In this document: positions 44,273 to 54,041 of the stretch, piece after piece
Numbering within the stretch: position 1 is the stretch's first letter
How the letters are laid out: every line of letters begins with the position of its first letter
Assembly: GCA_012842085.1 (NCBI GenBank)
Contig: DUTM01000007.1
Location: forward strand, 1-64,000
From: Mycobacteriales bacterium
GTDB taxonomy: Bacteria; Actinomycetota; Actinomycetes; Mycobacteriales; Mycobacteriaceae
Length of the DNA: 64,000 bases
Reading direction: 5' to 3'
The notes under the pieces: model-generated
What the model saw: only the letters and a program-made list of their open reading frames with translations
The model's database searches: none
Told to the model about the DNA's origin: nothing
Position numbers and translations under genes: made by a program

Positions 44273-44665
44273 TTACTTTTCGGGGCGAACGGTGTGGGTG
44301 ACGGTTTCGGTGGGGACGACGGCGTCTTTAGCTTTCCCGGCGCCTTCTTTCACTTTGACGGTGGCTTTGCCTGCCCCGTCTTTAACGCTGTCCCAAGCGT
44401 CCCCAGCACCCTTCTTGGCTTTGTTTCCAGCCTTTTTAGTGCCGTCTTTTACCTTGTTGGCGCCCTTGTTGGCGCCGCGACGTACCTCGTCACCAGCTTT
44501 ATTGGCTTGGCTGCGGGCAACGTCGCCAGGTTTTATGGTGGTGGTGACGGTGCCGGTTGTGGTGGTGCTGTTGTCGGTGTTGTCGTCGCTGCAGGCCACC
44601 AGTCCAGAGGCGGCTATTCCTACTACGGCGGCAGCGGCAATGATTCGTGTGGCGTGACGTTTCAT
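44273..44665 (-). CDS. Small Lys/Ala-rich lipoprotein, LEA-like repeats
   Basis: 130 residues from ATG 44665, which has an AAGGAG site; a longer frame to 44833 would overlap the AlgH gene and is rejected. The lipobox is S-G-L-V-A-C, lipidated Cys about residue 25. After a Thr-rich linker (N-S-T-T-T-T-G-T-V-T-T-T) the protein is made of repeats of about 11 residues in the style K-D-G-x-x-K-A-G-x-K-A-K-K-G-A, as in LEA-type or amphipathic stress proteins. It should be anchored on the outer face of the membrane. Its role is unknown; a protective or envelope-spacing function is conjecture. Confidence 0.8.
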   Translation of the reverse strand: MKRHATRIIAAAAVVGIAASGLVACSDDNTDNSTTTTGTVTTTIKPGDVARSQANKAGDEVRRGANKGANKVKDGTKKAGNKAKKGAGDAWDSVKDGAGKATVKVKEGAGKAKDAVVPTETVTHTVRPEK

Positions 44666-44781
44666 GATGACTCCTTGCAGTTGGGGCTTGGATATGTCAT
44701 TTCTTTTTGTTGTCAGCCCGCTACCTTTGACGATACCGACTGCAAGGCTTGAGGTTAAGGAGTTGCCGCTGTTTTTGCTCG

Positions 44782-45594
44782 TTAATTCAACTTGGGATCT
44801 ATGGGGCGCGACGCATACAAGTTGATGGGCCATTCCTGCCGGTGCAGCACCTGCGCATACAGGTCGGTCTTATTGTCCGTGCCGAAGTCTTGCGGCAGGG
44901 AGTTGGTGACGAACCAGTCCCCGCGTTCCAGTTCGTTGTCCAGCTGCCCGGGAACCCACGCGCTATAGCCCACATAGATGCGGAAGGACTCCAGCGTATA
45001 GAGGGTTTCTTTCAAATTGGCGTCCAGGTTCACCAGGTAGGTGCGCCCCTCAATGTGTTGGCCTTTTTTGGGGTCGCCCCAGTTGGTGCCAGGTTTGATG
45101 CGCGCCAACCCGACTGCGGCTTGCGGCTCCACTGGTCCCCCAATGAAGAAGGTAGCGGGCTTGCTGCAGAACAGTTCCCAATCCGGCAGCACATTATGCA
45201 CAGCAATATTGGACTGCTGGTTGAGGATGACGCCGGTGGTGCCGCGGCTGTCGTGCTGCACCAGGTAGATGACGCTGCGGCTGAATGTTTCGTCCCGCAT
45301 GTCGGGGCTGGAAACGAGCAGGCTGCCCACCTTGGGTTCGTTTTTTTCGACGGCGTTGAAGATCCGGTCGCCGAAGAGCCCCAGCTTGCCGGCCGGGTTG
45401 ATGAACGGTTCCTCGTCGGAGATACCCGGGAAGTGGGAGCTGGGGGTGGTGCTCTGGGCGTTGCCCGCGGCGGCGCCGCTCAGTTCGTCTTCACTGGGGG
45501 CGGCATGCTCCGGTTTGTCGTCATCGTGGAAGAAGTAGTCGGGCGGGAAGTCGTCCGAGTCTGGGTTTTCGATGGGTTTGTCCATATCAGTCAT
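44782..45594 (-). CDS. YqgE/AlgH family protein
   Basis: 270 residues. The first 75 residues are acidic and disordered. The AlgH (DUF179) domain follows: V-G-S-L-L-V-S-S-P-D-M-R-D-E-T-F-S-R-S-V-I-Y-L, G-T-T-G-V-I-L-N, F-F-I-G-G-P-V, and R-I-Y-V-G-Y-S-A-W-V-P-G-Q-L near the end. The family is widespread without a settled function; the name AlgH comes from an effect on alginate regulation in Pseudomonas. Its start overlaps the end of cca by eight bases (ATGACTGA), so translation is coupled. Confidence 0.92.
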   Translation of the reverse strand: MTDMDKPIENPDSDDFPPDYFFHDDDKPEHAAPSEDELSGAAAGNAQSTTPSSHFPGISDEEPFINPAGKLGLFGDRIFNAVEKNEPKVGSLLVSSPDMRDETFSRSVIYLVQHDSRGTTGVILNQQSNIAVHNVLPDWELFCSKPATFFIGGPVEPQAAVGLARIKPGTNWGDPKKGQHIEGRTYLVNLDANLKETLYTLESFRIYVGYSAWVPGQLDNELERGDWFVTNSLPQDFGTDNKTDLYAQVLHRQEWPINLYASRPIDPKLN

Positions 45595-47116
45595 CGGTAA
45601 CCTCCTTTTCCCACCAGTCTTTCAGGGCGGCGATGGCGTCGTCTCGCTCCATCGGCCCTTCCTCCATGCGGAGCTGCTTCATGTAGTCCCAGGCTTTGCC
45701 GACCGCCGGGCCCGGCTTAATGTCCAGGATCTGCATGATCTCGTTGCCGTCCAGGTCGGGGCGGATGGCATCCAGGTCTTCCTGTTGGCGCAGTTCTGCT
45801 ATCCGGTCTTCTAGGTTATCGACCATGGCGTGCAGATGGCGGCGCTTCTTCGGGTTGCCGGTGGTGCAGTCTGCTCGCACCAGCATGTTGAGCCGCTCCA
45901 GTAACGGTCCGGCGTCGGTGACGTAGCGTCGCACCGCCGAGTCGGTCCATTCACCCCCACCATAACCGTGTATCCGCAGGTGCAGATACACCAGTTGGGA
46001 GACGTCCCGAGTAAAACTGTTGGAGTATTTGAGGGCCCGGAAGCGTTTCCGCACCATCCGCGCACCCACCAGATCATGCTGGTAGAAGGTGACGCCACCG
46101 CCAGGCTTGGGGGCACGTGTGGGTGGTTTACCCACGTCGTGGAGTAGTGCCGCCCAGCGCAGCACCAGATCCGGCTCCCCGGGTTCTTCCTGCTCAATGG
46201 CTTGCCGCAGCACCTGCAGCGAGTGGGTGTAGATGTTTTTGTGGCGCAGCTGCCGGGTGGGCGGGATTTTCATGGCCGGAATTTCGGGGAATATATGGTC
46301 CGCGAGTCCCGTATCGCACAGCAGATCGATACCCTGTTCCGGGTTGGGCCCCAGCATGAGTTTGTCGAGTTCCACCTGGATGCGTTCGGGCGTTATGCGG
46401 TTGATCTGCTCGGCCATGTCTTTGATGGCGTCCAGCACGCGCGGCGCCACCTGGAAACCCAGCTTGGAGACGAACCGGCAGGCCCGCAGCATACGGAGGG
46501 GGTCATCGTGGAAGCTCACTTCCGGAGCCTGCGGAGTGTCCAAAACCCTTTCCACCAGTGCAGATAGACCATCTAGGGGGTCTACGAATTCTTGGCTGCC
46601 GTCGGGCATGAGCCGTACTGCAATCGCATTGGTGGTGAAGTCCCGCCGGATGAGGTCCTCTTCAATGGTGTCGCCGAATTGGACCTCCGGGTTGCGGCTC
46701 ACGCCGTCATACGAGTCGCTGCGGAAGGTGGTGATTTCGATCTGCCAGTGGTCTATTTGCGCGGAGACGGTACCGAATTCGATGCCGGTGTCCCACACAT
46801 TTTTGGTGGCGTTTTGAAGGATGCGGGTGACGGTGTCAGGGCGGGCATCGGTGGTGAAATCCAAATCGGTACCGAGTTGGCCCAGGAGGGCGTCGCGCAC
46901 ACTGCCGCCCACAAGATAGAGTTCGTGGCCGGCATCCGCGAAGGCCTTCGCGAGGGGTTGCAGAACCCCGTCGAGTTGGTGGAGTTGACGTTGCGCACCC
47001 ACCAGCAGCGGCAGCCGATCCACTTCCCGGGGGAAGCCTAAATGCGCAGCACGCGGCATGGCCGTGGGGGTGGTGTCGGCGGGGCGCTGGGGGTCTTTAT
47101 TGTGAACGTCTGTCAT
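45587..47116 (-). CDS. cca: CCA tRNA nucleotidyltransferase
   Basis: 509 residues from ATG 47116 (a TTG at 47125 is possible). It adds or repairs the 3' CCA end of tRNAs. The nucleotidyltransferase head has L-V-G-G-S-V-R-D-A-L-L-G and D-L-D-F-T-T-D (metal-binding aspartates), then E-E-D-L-I-R-R-D-F-T-T-N-A and the D-D-P-L-R-M-L-R-A-C-R-F segment that selects nucleotides. The C-terminal part contains an HD domain (L-L-H-D-V-G-K), as in the actinobacterial PcnA-like branch. It is divergent from the Nudix gene, exactly as Rv3907c is from Rv3908 in M. tuberculosis. Confidence 0.95.
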   Translation of the reverse strand: MTDVHNKDPQRPADTTPTAMPRAAHLGFPREVDRLPLLVGAQRQLHQLDGVLQPLAKAFADAGHELYLVGGSVRDALLGQLGTDLDFTTDARPDTVTRILQNATKNVWDTGIEFGTVSAQIDHWQIEITTFRSDSYDGVSRNPEVQFGDTIEEDLIRRDFTTNAIAVRLMPDGSQEFVDPLDGLSALVERVLDTPQAPEVSFHDDPLRMLRACRFVSKLGFQVAPRVLDAIKDMAEQINRITPERIQVELDKLMLGPNPEQGIDLLCDTGLADHIFPEIPAMKIPPTRQLRHKNIYTHSLQVLRQAIEQEEPGEPDLVLRWAALLHDVGKPPTRAPKPGGGVTFYQHDLVGARMVRKRFRALKYSNSFTRDVSQLVYLHLRIHGYGGGEWTDSAVRRYVTDAGPLLERLNMLVRADCTTGNPKKRRHLHAMVDNLEDRIAELRQQEDLDAIRPDLDGNEIMQILDIKPGPAVGKAWDYMKQLRMEEGPMERDDAIAALKDWWEKEVTDD

Positions 47117-47199
47117 CGACTGCAAGTTTACCTAACTTTGGCTTTCTTCCGGCCCTGATCTTAGACCTTATAACTGCTGGCAAGTAGTATCGACTAGTA

Positions 47200-48333
47200 G
47201 TGGAAAATCAACGCGAGTCCCAAACCGGCGGATCGCGCCGGCCCGCTCGCCGGCGTAGCTCCCGCCCAGCCGGAGCACCAAAACCTAAAGACAGGGGTGC
47301 CTCGGCTACTTTTGCTGCCCAAAAGTCGCAGCCAAATAGTGGCAGCAACTCTGCACGGTCCTCGTCATCGCCCCAGAATAGTACCAACCAGGGCTCGGAG
47401 GCCACGTCCACACCGCACCGTCCCCGTCGCCCCCATCGCAAAAAGCGCGACACACACAACAAGCAGCGGAATGTGAAAACTAAGCAGAACCCGCCGCGCA
47501 AAAAATCCAAAGCTGCGGTTGACGGCAAAGTAGTGTTTGAGCGTGACGGCAAGGCCGGTAAAGCCCCCAAACGCTATACCCGCAGCTCGAACGATAGTGG
47601 CCCCCGCCCCGTCACCCGCCACCTGACCCGCAAGCAGGCGAAACGCACCCGCGGGCGCGCCTACCCGGAGACATCGGCTGGCGGTGTTTTACTGCGCCAC
47701 ACGAAGCGCGCCTACAACGCCAAGAACGATCGCGTGTATCTATCCACGGTGAAGGTGCCGATTATTGGGCGGGCGGATCGGCGCGGCCGGATTTTGTGGT
47801 CGCTGCCGAAGGGCCACATTGAGGACTACGAGACTGTCCCCATGACCGCTGAGCGGGAAGTGCTGGAGGAGACCGGCATCCAGGGTCGGGCTTTCAAGAA
47901 GCTTGGCACCGTGGACTATTGGTTCCTGTCGGATGGAAAACGCATCCACAAAACGGTGCACCACTACTTGTTGAAATATGAGAGCGGCAAACTATCTGAC
48001 GCGGATCCGGAAGTGTCGGAGGTTGCTTGGGTGAGCCTGCCGGAGCTGCCCCGCCGCCTGTCCTACGCCGATGAACGAAAACTCGCCCGGCGCGCCACCG
48101 GTGTGGTGTCCACCTGGATTCGGGATGAATACGCCCCACCCAAGGACGACAAAAAGTCCGCTAATAAGTCTGCCAACAATTCGGACAGCACTTCGGACAG
48201 CAAGAACTCTGACCGGAACAACGAACAACAGCAGCCCCGGAAGAAGCGTCGCCGTCGCCGCCGAGGTTCCCGCGGCCGGGGTCGGAGCCGCAGCAACAAA
48301 TCGTCCTCTCAGCAGGGGAAGGACGGTGAGTAA
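47200..48333 (+). CDS. Nudix hydrolase (MutT4-like) with basic tails
   Basis: 377 residues from GTG 47200. The first 140 residues are basic and disordered (repeated R-R, K-K and S-S). The Nudix box fits GX5EX7REUXEEXGU: it starts at G-H-I-E-D-Y-E and ends R-E-V-L-E-E-T-G-I, around residue 210-232. The last 65 residues are again low-complexity (K-S-A-N-K-S-A-N-N-S, then K-K-R-R-R-R-R-R). The Nudix domain hydrolyses nucleoside diphosphate derivatives; the mycobacterial homologue at this locus is MutT4. The long basic tails might bind nucleic acid. It is the first gene of the run towards murJ; the next gene starts at its stop codon. Confidence 0.9.
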   Translation: MENQRESQTGGSRRPARRRSSRPAGAPKPKDRGASATFAAQKSQPNSGSNSARSSSSPQNSTNQGSEATSTPHRPRRPHRKKRDTHNKQRNVKTKQNPPRKKSKAAVDGKVVFERDGKAGKAPKRYTRSSNDSGPRPVTRHLTRKQAKRTRGRAYPETSAGGVLLRHTKRAYNAKNDRVYLSTVKVPIIGRADRRGRILWSLPKGHIEDYETVPMTAEREVLEETGIQGRAFKKLGTVDYWFLSDGKRIHKTVHHYLLKYESGKLSDADPEVSEVAWVSLPELPRRLSYADERKLARRATGVVSTWIRDEYAPPKDDKKSANKSANNSDSTSDSKNSDRNNEQQQPRKKRRRRRRGSRGRGRSRSNKSSSQQGKDGE

Positions 48334-48334
48334 C

Positions 48335-50962
48335 ATGTTTTCCCGCACTCGCGCTAGTTCGGTACTGACGCGCCTGGCTGCCCTCAGCATGGCCGCCCTC
48401 CTGGCCGCCACCCCCGGTGCCCTGCTGCATGTCCCCACCGCAGGAGCCAACCCCACCACCACCGTCACCGTCACCGGCTCCAACTCCGGGGTAACCAATG
48501 ACCGGGAATCTGCCCTCCTGGCGGGCTTGAGTGAGGTTCCCGATCCGCTGCCGGACGCCATCCAGATCACCATTGATGAACTGACCCCGCAGATCGTCAA
48601 CGGCGACTCCGACAACCAGATAACCATCCAGGGAACCCTGCGGAATGTGGGCAAACTGCCAGTCAACGATATTCAGCTACGGATCCAGCGGGGCGACGCG
48701 GTGCGCTTCGGCAACCAGCTGCGGCATGTGCTGGTGGAAGACGAAATCAACTACGACACCCCACTCCCCTTCCACAGCGTCGACAAGACTCTCAAACCGG
48801 GGGAAGAAACCGAATACACGCTGACCGCAAAAATCTCCGGCAAGGGCAGCAACTCGCTCAACATTAATGCCCCCGGCGCCTACCCCATCCTGGTGAACGT
48901 GAACGGCCGAGTGAACGACTCCGACCCGGCACGGCTGCACGACGCCCGCACCCTTCTGGCCATTCACCAAATGCCGCGCGCCGCCGGCAAAGGCAACCCC
49001 GGCCGGGACGACGCCACCAAAGCACCCCGCCCCTTCACCCTGCTGTGGCCCATTGCAGACATTCCCCGCGAAGCCGCCTACTACAGTTTCTCCTCCAGCC
49101 TGGTGCTGCGCGACCGGGAGCTGGAGGAATCCCTCGGCAAAGGGGGTCGCCTGCGGGTGTTGCTGAATTCGGCCGCCACCCTTATGGCGGATCCCACCCT
49201 CCGCAAAAGCATGTGCCTGGCGGTCGATCCGGACCTTATCCGCACCATCAACCGCATGAGCTACGGCTACCGGGTGCTGGCGGATCCCACCAAACCCACC
49301 GGCGACAGCACGCCCGGCAAAAACTCTAACCGCGCCTCCAGTTGGCTGGAAGAGCTGCGGGAAGTGGCTGACGGCAAGTGTCTGATTGCCCTGCCGTGGA
49401 GTGGCGCCAGCTTGGGCTCCGCCGCGGCCGCCAAACACCCCCAACCCATTGCCACCCTGATGGAGGACTCCCGCCGCTTTGTGAGCACCGTCCTGGGAAC
49501 CCCCGTCACCAACAACATTATTTGGCCCACCACCGGCATGGTTACCCGCGCCGACCTGAAGGCCGCCGACCACAACCAGTTCATCCTGGCCGGCAATGCT
49601 TTCCTCACCAAGGGGGTGGCGTCCAACGGCAACCGCACCGTTAAAGATCCTCTCCGTAACAGGAAACCCCGGCACGGCATCCGCATCGTTATGGACGGCA
49701 AGGACTACACCGGCCTGCCCTTCGACACCACGCTGGCGACCGCCCTGGCCAGCACCGGCGACTATCCCGAAAACACGGTGTTTTCCATGCCGGATAGCCG
49801 ATACGTGATGGCCGCCGACAGTACCGAAGCTCGCATGCAGGACGCCGTCACCACCCTCCTGTGGAAACTCTCCACCTCCATGCGCCGCGAATCCGCTCGC
49901 ACCAACAGCTACGGGAACATGCCGCTGCTGGTGGCTCCCCCGCAGCGCTGGACCGCCACCGCCGAAAACATGGAGGAGTTTGTGGCGGCACTGAAATATG
50001 TGGCGGAGCAGAAACTTATTGTGCCCACCACGCTGGACGACGCTATCAAAGCCGCCAATAATCAGCCGTTTGTGGGTCGCATCAACACTAAACAACTGGC
50101 CACGCTGCCCACCCCCAAGCCTGCTCTCGACACCATCAAGGAGGGCATTAAAGGCATCCTGTCCCATGAGGACCTTTATGCCCCGGCTGAGACCGAAGCC
50201 CCCGACAACTTCCTGTTCAAGCGCGGCCGCTACAACATTTATCGCGCCAGCTCCACCGGCCCCACGGGTGCTAGCCCGCAGCTTGCTCTCACCACGGAGG
50301 GGCTGCTGACGTTGGTTGATCCGGCCTCCAACAAATACCCCGATAGCTATGCTCGCAGTATTGTGGCGGCAGCAGAATCCATTACGGAGGCGGTGTCGTT
50401 AGTGACACCAGGCAATATTTATACCCTGGCCTCCACCGACTCGGCGCTTGTGCTGGTGGCTCGCAACCAGCTTCCGCTGCCGGTCAACGCGGTTATTTCG
50501 GCCACTGACGAGCAGGGCCAGCCGGTGTCCAGTCCGCAAAAAGTGGTTATCCCTGCGCACTCCTCCATTAACGTGCACCTCCCGGTGCAGCTGCCCGGCG
50601 GCGAACCGGTGCCCATTAAGTTGTCTATGCGCAGCCCAGACGGCCAATTACTGGGTGAGGATATTTCGATGGAGGTGCGCGCCAGCAAGGTCACCCCTGC
50701 CATTGGTGCCATCTTCTTTGCGGCGGCCTTGTTGCTGCTTCTGGCGATTGGTAAGCAGGTGCTGCCACTTATTCGAAAACGCCCGCGGAACCGGAAAAAG
50801 TATCTTGCCCCCGCACAGCGCCAACAGCAGCAGCGCGCACAACAACAGCAGCGTCCCCAGCAGCAGCGTCCCCAGCAGCAACGCCGCAAGGATCCGCACC
50901 GGCGCGCCCGGCGCATCAACTTGCCAAAAAATAGCGAACTAGGTGGTGATCATGACGCCTAG
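48335..50962 (+). CDS. DUF6049-like exported membrane-anchored protein (Rv3909-type)
   Basis: 875 residues from ATG 48335; a GTG at 48326 overlapping the Nudix stop is an alternative. It has an N-terminal signal sequence (L-A-A-L-S-M-A-A-L-L-A-A, cleavage near A-G-A-N), a long extracytoplasmic part, one membrane helix near residue 790-808 (A-I-F-F-A-A-A-L-L-L-L-L-A-I-G) and a cytoplasmic tail that is basic and then almost pure Gln, Arg and Pro. In Mycobacteriales a protein of this layout always precedes murJ, and an envelope role is assumed there. No catalytic motif is seen. The gene overlaps murJ by 11 bases. Large frames on the opposite strand are shadows caused by high GC. Confidence 0.88.
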   Translation: MFSRTRASSVLTRLAALSMAALLAATPGALLHVPTAGANPTTTVTVTGSNSGVTNDRESALLAGLSEVPDPLPDAIQITIDELTPQIVNGDSDNQITIQGTLRNVGKLPVNDIQLRIQRGDAVRFGNQLRHVLVEDEINYDTPLPFHSVDKTLKPGEETEYTLTAKISGKGSNSLNINAPGAYPILVNVNGRVNDSDPARLHDARTLLAIHQMPRAAGKGNPGRDDATKAPRPFTLLWPIADIPREAAYYSFSSSLVLRDRELEESLGKGGRLRVLLNSAATLMADPTLRKSMCLAVDPDLIRTINRMSYGYRVLADPTKPTGDSTPGKNSNRASSWLEELREVADGKCLIALPWSGASLGSAAAAKHPQPIATLMEDSRRFVSTVLGTPVTNNIIWPTTGMVTRADLKAADHNQFILAGNAFLTKGVASNGNRTVKDPLRNRKPRHGIRIVMDGKDYTGLPFDTTLATALASTGDYPENTVFSMPDSRYVMAADSTEARMQDAVTTLLWKLSTSMRRESARTNSYGNMPLLVAPPQRWTATAENMEEFVAALKYVAEQKLIVPTTLDDAIKAANNQPFVGRINTKQLATLPTPKPALDTIKEGIKGILSHEDLYAPAETEAPDNFLFKRGRYNIYRASSTGPTGASPQLALTTEGLLTLVDPASNKYPDSYARSIVAAAESITEAVSLVTPGNIYTLASTDSALVLVARNQLPLPVNAVISATDEQGQPVSSPQKVVIPAHSSINVHLPVQLPGGEPVPIKLSMRSPDGQLLGEDISMEVRASKVTPAIGAIFFAAALLLLLAIGKQVLPLIRKRPRNRKKYLAPAQRQQQQRAQQQQRPQQQRPQQQRRKDPHRRARRINLPKNSELGGDHDA

Positions 50963-53417
50963 TACTCCTGCCCCACAGGACAGCCCACGCAGCAGCTCAG
51001 AAAACAGCTCGCACGACAAGACGCCATCATCCCGCCTGTCGGACACAATCGCAACGCTCCGCAACCGCCGCCGTAAGCGCAAAAACAGCAACGGCCGCCT
51101 GAGCGAAACCGAGCGGGCGATTCAGCGTGCCCGCCAACTGGAAACCACCGGCACCCAAGACCAAGCCACCGACACCGATGTGCTGCGTTCCAGCGGCAGC
51201 ATGGCTATCGCCACCCTCATGAGCCGCATCACCGGCTTCATCAAGAATGTGCTGCTGGGTGCCAGCCTGGGTTCTGCGGTGTTCTCCTCCTTCAACTCCG
51301 CCAACCAGCTCCCCAACCTCATTACCGAGATTGTGTTGGGCGCTGTCCTTACCAGCCTGGTGGTTCCGGTGCTGGTGCGCGCCGAGAAGGAGGATGCGGA
51401 CCACGGTGCTGGGTTTATTCGCCGGCTCATCACCGTTGCTGGTGTGTTGCTGCTGGTGGTGACTATCATTTGTGTGTTCGCCGCCCCGCTTCTTACCCGC
51501 CTCAGCTTGAACGATGCCGGCCAGGTGAACGTCGCCCAAGCCACCAACTTCGCCTATCTGGTTCTTCCCCAAATCTTCTTCTACGGCTTCAGCGCCCTCC
51601 TCATGGCGATCCTCAACACGAAGGGTGTGTTCAAACCTGGCGCTTGGGCACCCGTGTGGAACAACCTGGTGGTGCTGGCTGTCGTCACCACCTACTGGCT
51701 GGTTCCGGGTGGTTTGGCACCGGGTGATGACGGTGGCCTAACCAACTTCCACATGCTGCTGTTGGGCCTCGGTACCACCTTTGGTGTGGTGGTGCAGGCG
51801 GCGGTGCTGGTGCCGCCACTTCGCAAGATCGGTATTGATCTGCGCCCCGAGTGGGGTATCGATAACCGCCTGAAGGAACTGGGCGGAATGGGTATCGCCA
51901 TTATTGTGTATGTGGCGATCAGCCAGGCCGGCTACTTCGTCACCAACAACTTGGCATCCTTGGCGGACTCCGCTGCACCCGGCGTCTACAGCCAGGCGTG
52001 GCTGCTGCTGCAAATGCCTTACGGCATTATTGGGGTGACGCTGCTGACGGCGATTATGCCGCGGCTTTCCCGCAATGCGGCCGACAATAACACTGCCGGC
52101 GTGGTGCGCGACCTTACTGTTGGTACCAAACTCACCATGATTGGCATTCTGCCCATTGTGGTGTTCTTCATTATTTTTGGTCCCCAGATCGGTGTGGCGC
52201 TCTTCAACTGGGGTGACTACGGCTACCGGGCCGCCTTCTCCATTGGCCTCACCCTCTCCCTGTCTGCCTTCACGCTCATCCCCTACAGTTTGGTGCTGCT
52301 GCACCTGCGGGTGTTTTATGCCCGGGAAGAGGCCTGGACGCCGACCTTCATTATTATTGCGATCACCGCCACCAAAATTGCTCTCAGCTATATTTCGTTA
52401 CAGCTGGCACCCACCCCGGAAGCGGTAGTGGTGCTGTTGGGTATGTCCAACGGGTTTGGTTTCCTGGCGGGTGCTTTCATTGGGGCTTTCTTGCTGAAGC
52501 GCTCCATCAAGAATCTAAATGGCCGTGAGATCGTGCGCACCTGCCTGTGGGTGGGTGGCGCCGCCATTATTGCGGTGATTGTTGCGTCCCTGGTGGACTA
52601 CATTCCGCCGATACACAACCTGTACGACACGCTGGGCACCCCTGGCATGGTGATTCGGGTGGCCATCGCCGGCATTATTTTGGTGGTGCTGACGTTGCTG
52701 TTGCTCAGCCGCAGTCCACTTCCCGAGCTTGCCAGTTTAGAGCGTCTTTTGGGACGTATGCCGGGTCCGGCTGGCCGCTACTTTATGAGCCGCGCCGAAC
52801 AGCGCCCCACCAGCGACGCCACCGCCACTGATGAGGCAACCATCCGCCCGGATGATCTGCCCAGCTCGGCCAGCTCCGAGCAGCGTGATGTTGCCGACCA
52901 GGTGGCCGATGCACTCTCCGACGGTGCCTCCAGTAGTGCCACCATGCTCAACCCGGTGGGCTCCACCGTGAAGGTGTCCTACTTGGTGCCCGATGCGGGC
53001 CGCCTGCTGCCGGGTGCGTATGTGGGTGACGGCCGCTACCGCCTGATTTCTTTCGAGGGCAAGGACGACCGCGGCAATGTTAAATGGTTGGCGTTCGATA
53101 CCTATAGCCCAGATGGCCAAAAGCAGGTGACGTTGCTGGCTGCCGCCGACAAGGTCTCTGTGGAGGCCTCCCCCGACGATCCAGCGGTGTCTGCGGAGCT
53201 TGTGGAACCGTCACCTGCCCCAGTCCCCGCGCCCACAGTCGATGCTGCAGCTAAGCCGCGCCGTGCTACCGCTTTGGCGTTCCTGGGAGTGTCCATCGCC
53301 AGCGTTATTTTGACGACCTTCCTGGGCACGGCAATCTTCCGCGGCATGCAGGAACCGCTCTACAACCTGGAGGATCTGCGCCCTGCCGCCACCCAGGTTG
53401 TGGAGACTGTGCAGTAG
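50952..53417 (+). CDS. murJ: Lipid II flippase MurJ with truncated pseudokinase tail
   Basis: 821 residues from ATG 50952 (GTG 50943 is possible). After a basic cytoplasmic lead of about 75 residues come about 14 membrane segments of the MviN/MurJ fold, which moves lipid II across the membrane; G-S-M-A-I-A-T-L-M-S-R-I-T-G-F and F-Y-A-R-E-E-A-W-T-P are typical. In M. tuberculosis the cytoplasmic tail holds a full pseudokinase that binds FhaA. Here, residues about 685-730 still resemble the first strands of that domain (G-R-Y-R-L-I-S-F-E-G ... W-L-A-F-D), but the rest is gone; a Pro/Ala-rich linker leads directly to a membrane helix (about 772-798) and a short tail. Confidence 0.93.
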   Translation: MTPSTPAPQDSPRSSSENSSHDKTPSSRLSDTIATLRNRRRKRKNSNGRLSETERAIQRARQLETTGTQDQATDTDVLRSSGSMAIATLMSRITGFIKNVLLGASLGSAVFSSFNSANQLPNLITEIVLGAVLTSLVVPVLVRAEKEDADHGAGFIRRLITVAGVLLLVVTIICVFAAPLLTRLSLNDAGQVNVAQATNFAYLVLPQIFFYGFSALLMAILNTKGVFKPGAWAPVWNNLVVLAVVTTYWLVPGGLAPGDDGGLTNFHMLLLGLGTTFGVVVQAAVLVPPLRKIGIDLRPEWGIDNRLKELGGMGIAIIVYVAISQAGYFVTNNLASLADSAAPGVYSQAWLLLQMPYGIIGVTLLTAIMPRLSRNAADNNTAGVVRDLTVGTKLTMIGILPIVVFFIIFGPQIGVALFNWGDYGYRAAFSIGLTLSLSAFTLIPYSLVLLHLRVFYAREEAWTPTFIIIAITATKIALSYISLQLAPTPEAVVVLLGMSNGFGFLAGAFIGAFLLKRSIKNLNGREIVRTCLWVGGAAIIAVIVASLVDYIPPIHNLYDTLGTPGMVIRVAIAGIILVVLTLLLLSRSPLPELASLERLLGRMPGPAGRYFMSRAEQRPTSDATATDEATIRPDDLPSSASSEQRDVADQVADALSDGASSSATMLNPVGSTVKVSYLVPDAGRLLPGAYVGDGRYRLISFEGKDDRGNVKWLAFDTYSPDGQKQVTLLAAADKVSVEASPDDPAVSAELVEPSPAPVPAPTVDAAAKPRRATALAFLGVSIASVILTTFLGTAIFRGMQEPLYNLEDLRPAATQVVETVQ

Positions 53418-53515
53418 CATTCCCGAAATGTAGCGCCCCACAGACTATTTGGTTTTCTCTACACTAAACGCGTCCACACCCCTGTTTACTTTTGTTCTGG
53501 CGCGAAGGAAAACCG

Positions 53516-54031
53516 TTGACCACCACCCCCAAGCCATCAGTTTCTTCGATTCATATTGAGCGACAAACCCTTATTGATGTGTTTGAGGATAATCACTCCC
53601 TGTACCAGCACATTGCTTTCAACATCTGCAAAAACACTCAAGATGCGGAAGACGCTTTGCAGGATGCGGCCGTTAACCTGCTTACCCGCAAACTACCCAC
53701 CGGCAAAGTGAACATTGTGCAATGGGTGGCCCGGGTTGTCACAAACGCTGCCTTGGACTTGCTACGCCACAAAGGACGCCGCCCCACTGCGGAACTTACG
53801 GAACCGCACGAGAGCACACCCGCATTCGATTCTTTCTCCACAGAGCTGCGGGACGCTTTGCAACAGCTCGACAGTGAACATCGGACGGCAATTGAGTTGA
53901 TGGATATTTTAGGGCTCTCCGTGGTGGAAACCGCGTGGCTGCTTAATCTACCTGTGGGAACGGTTAAAAGTCGGCGGAAGCGCGGAAAAGATTATTTGCA
54001 AAAACTATTGAATACAAATAAAAACTTATAA
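53516..54031 (+). CDS. sigM: ECF sigma factor SigM
   Basis: 171 residues from TTG 53516, supported by GAAGGA seven bases upstream; another TTG at 53492 has no such site. Region 2 is D-V-F-E-D-N-H-S-L-Y ... D-A-E-D-A-L-Q-D-A-A and region 4 is L-D-S-E-H-R-T-A-I-E-L ... V-G-T-V-K-S-R-R-K-R-G. It directs RNA polymerase to its own promoters; the mycobacterial and corynebacterial SigM at this locus respond to redox or envelope stress. It lies between murJ and trxB as in those genomes, but the anti-sigma gene that follows sigM in M. tuberculosis (Rv3912) is absent: only 78 bases separate it from trxB. Confidence 0.9.
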   Translation: MTTTPKPSVSSIHIERQTLIDVFEDNHSLYQHIAFNICKNTQDAEDALQDAAVNLLTRKLPTGKVNIVQWVARVVTNAALDLLRHKGRRPTAELTEPHESTPAFDSFSTELRDALQQLDSEHRTAIELMDILGLSVVETAWLLNLPVGTVKSRRKRGKDYLQKLLNTNKNL

Positions 54032-54041
54032 ATCTTTGTTG

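Noticed and set aside
48677-50167. 496-codon frame on the minus strand opposite the DUF6049-like gene
   Set aside because: Shadow of a GC-rich gene: the composition is Gly/His/Val-rich and repetitive, with no ribosome binding site, and the plus-strand protein has a signal peptide and conserved context.
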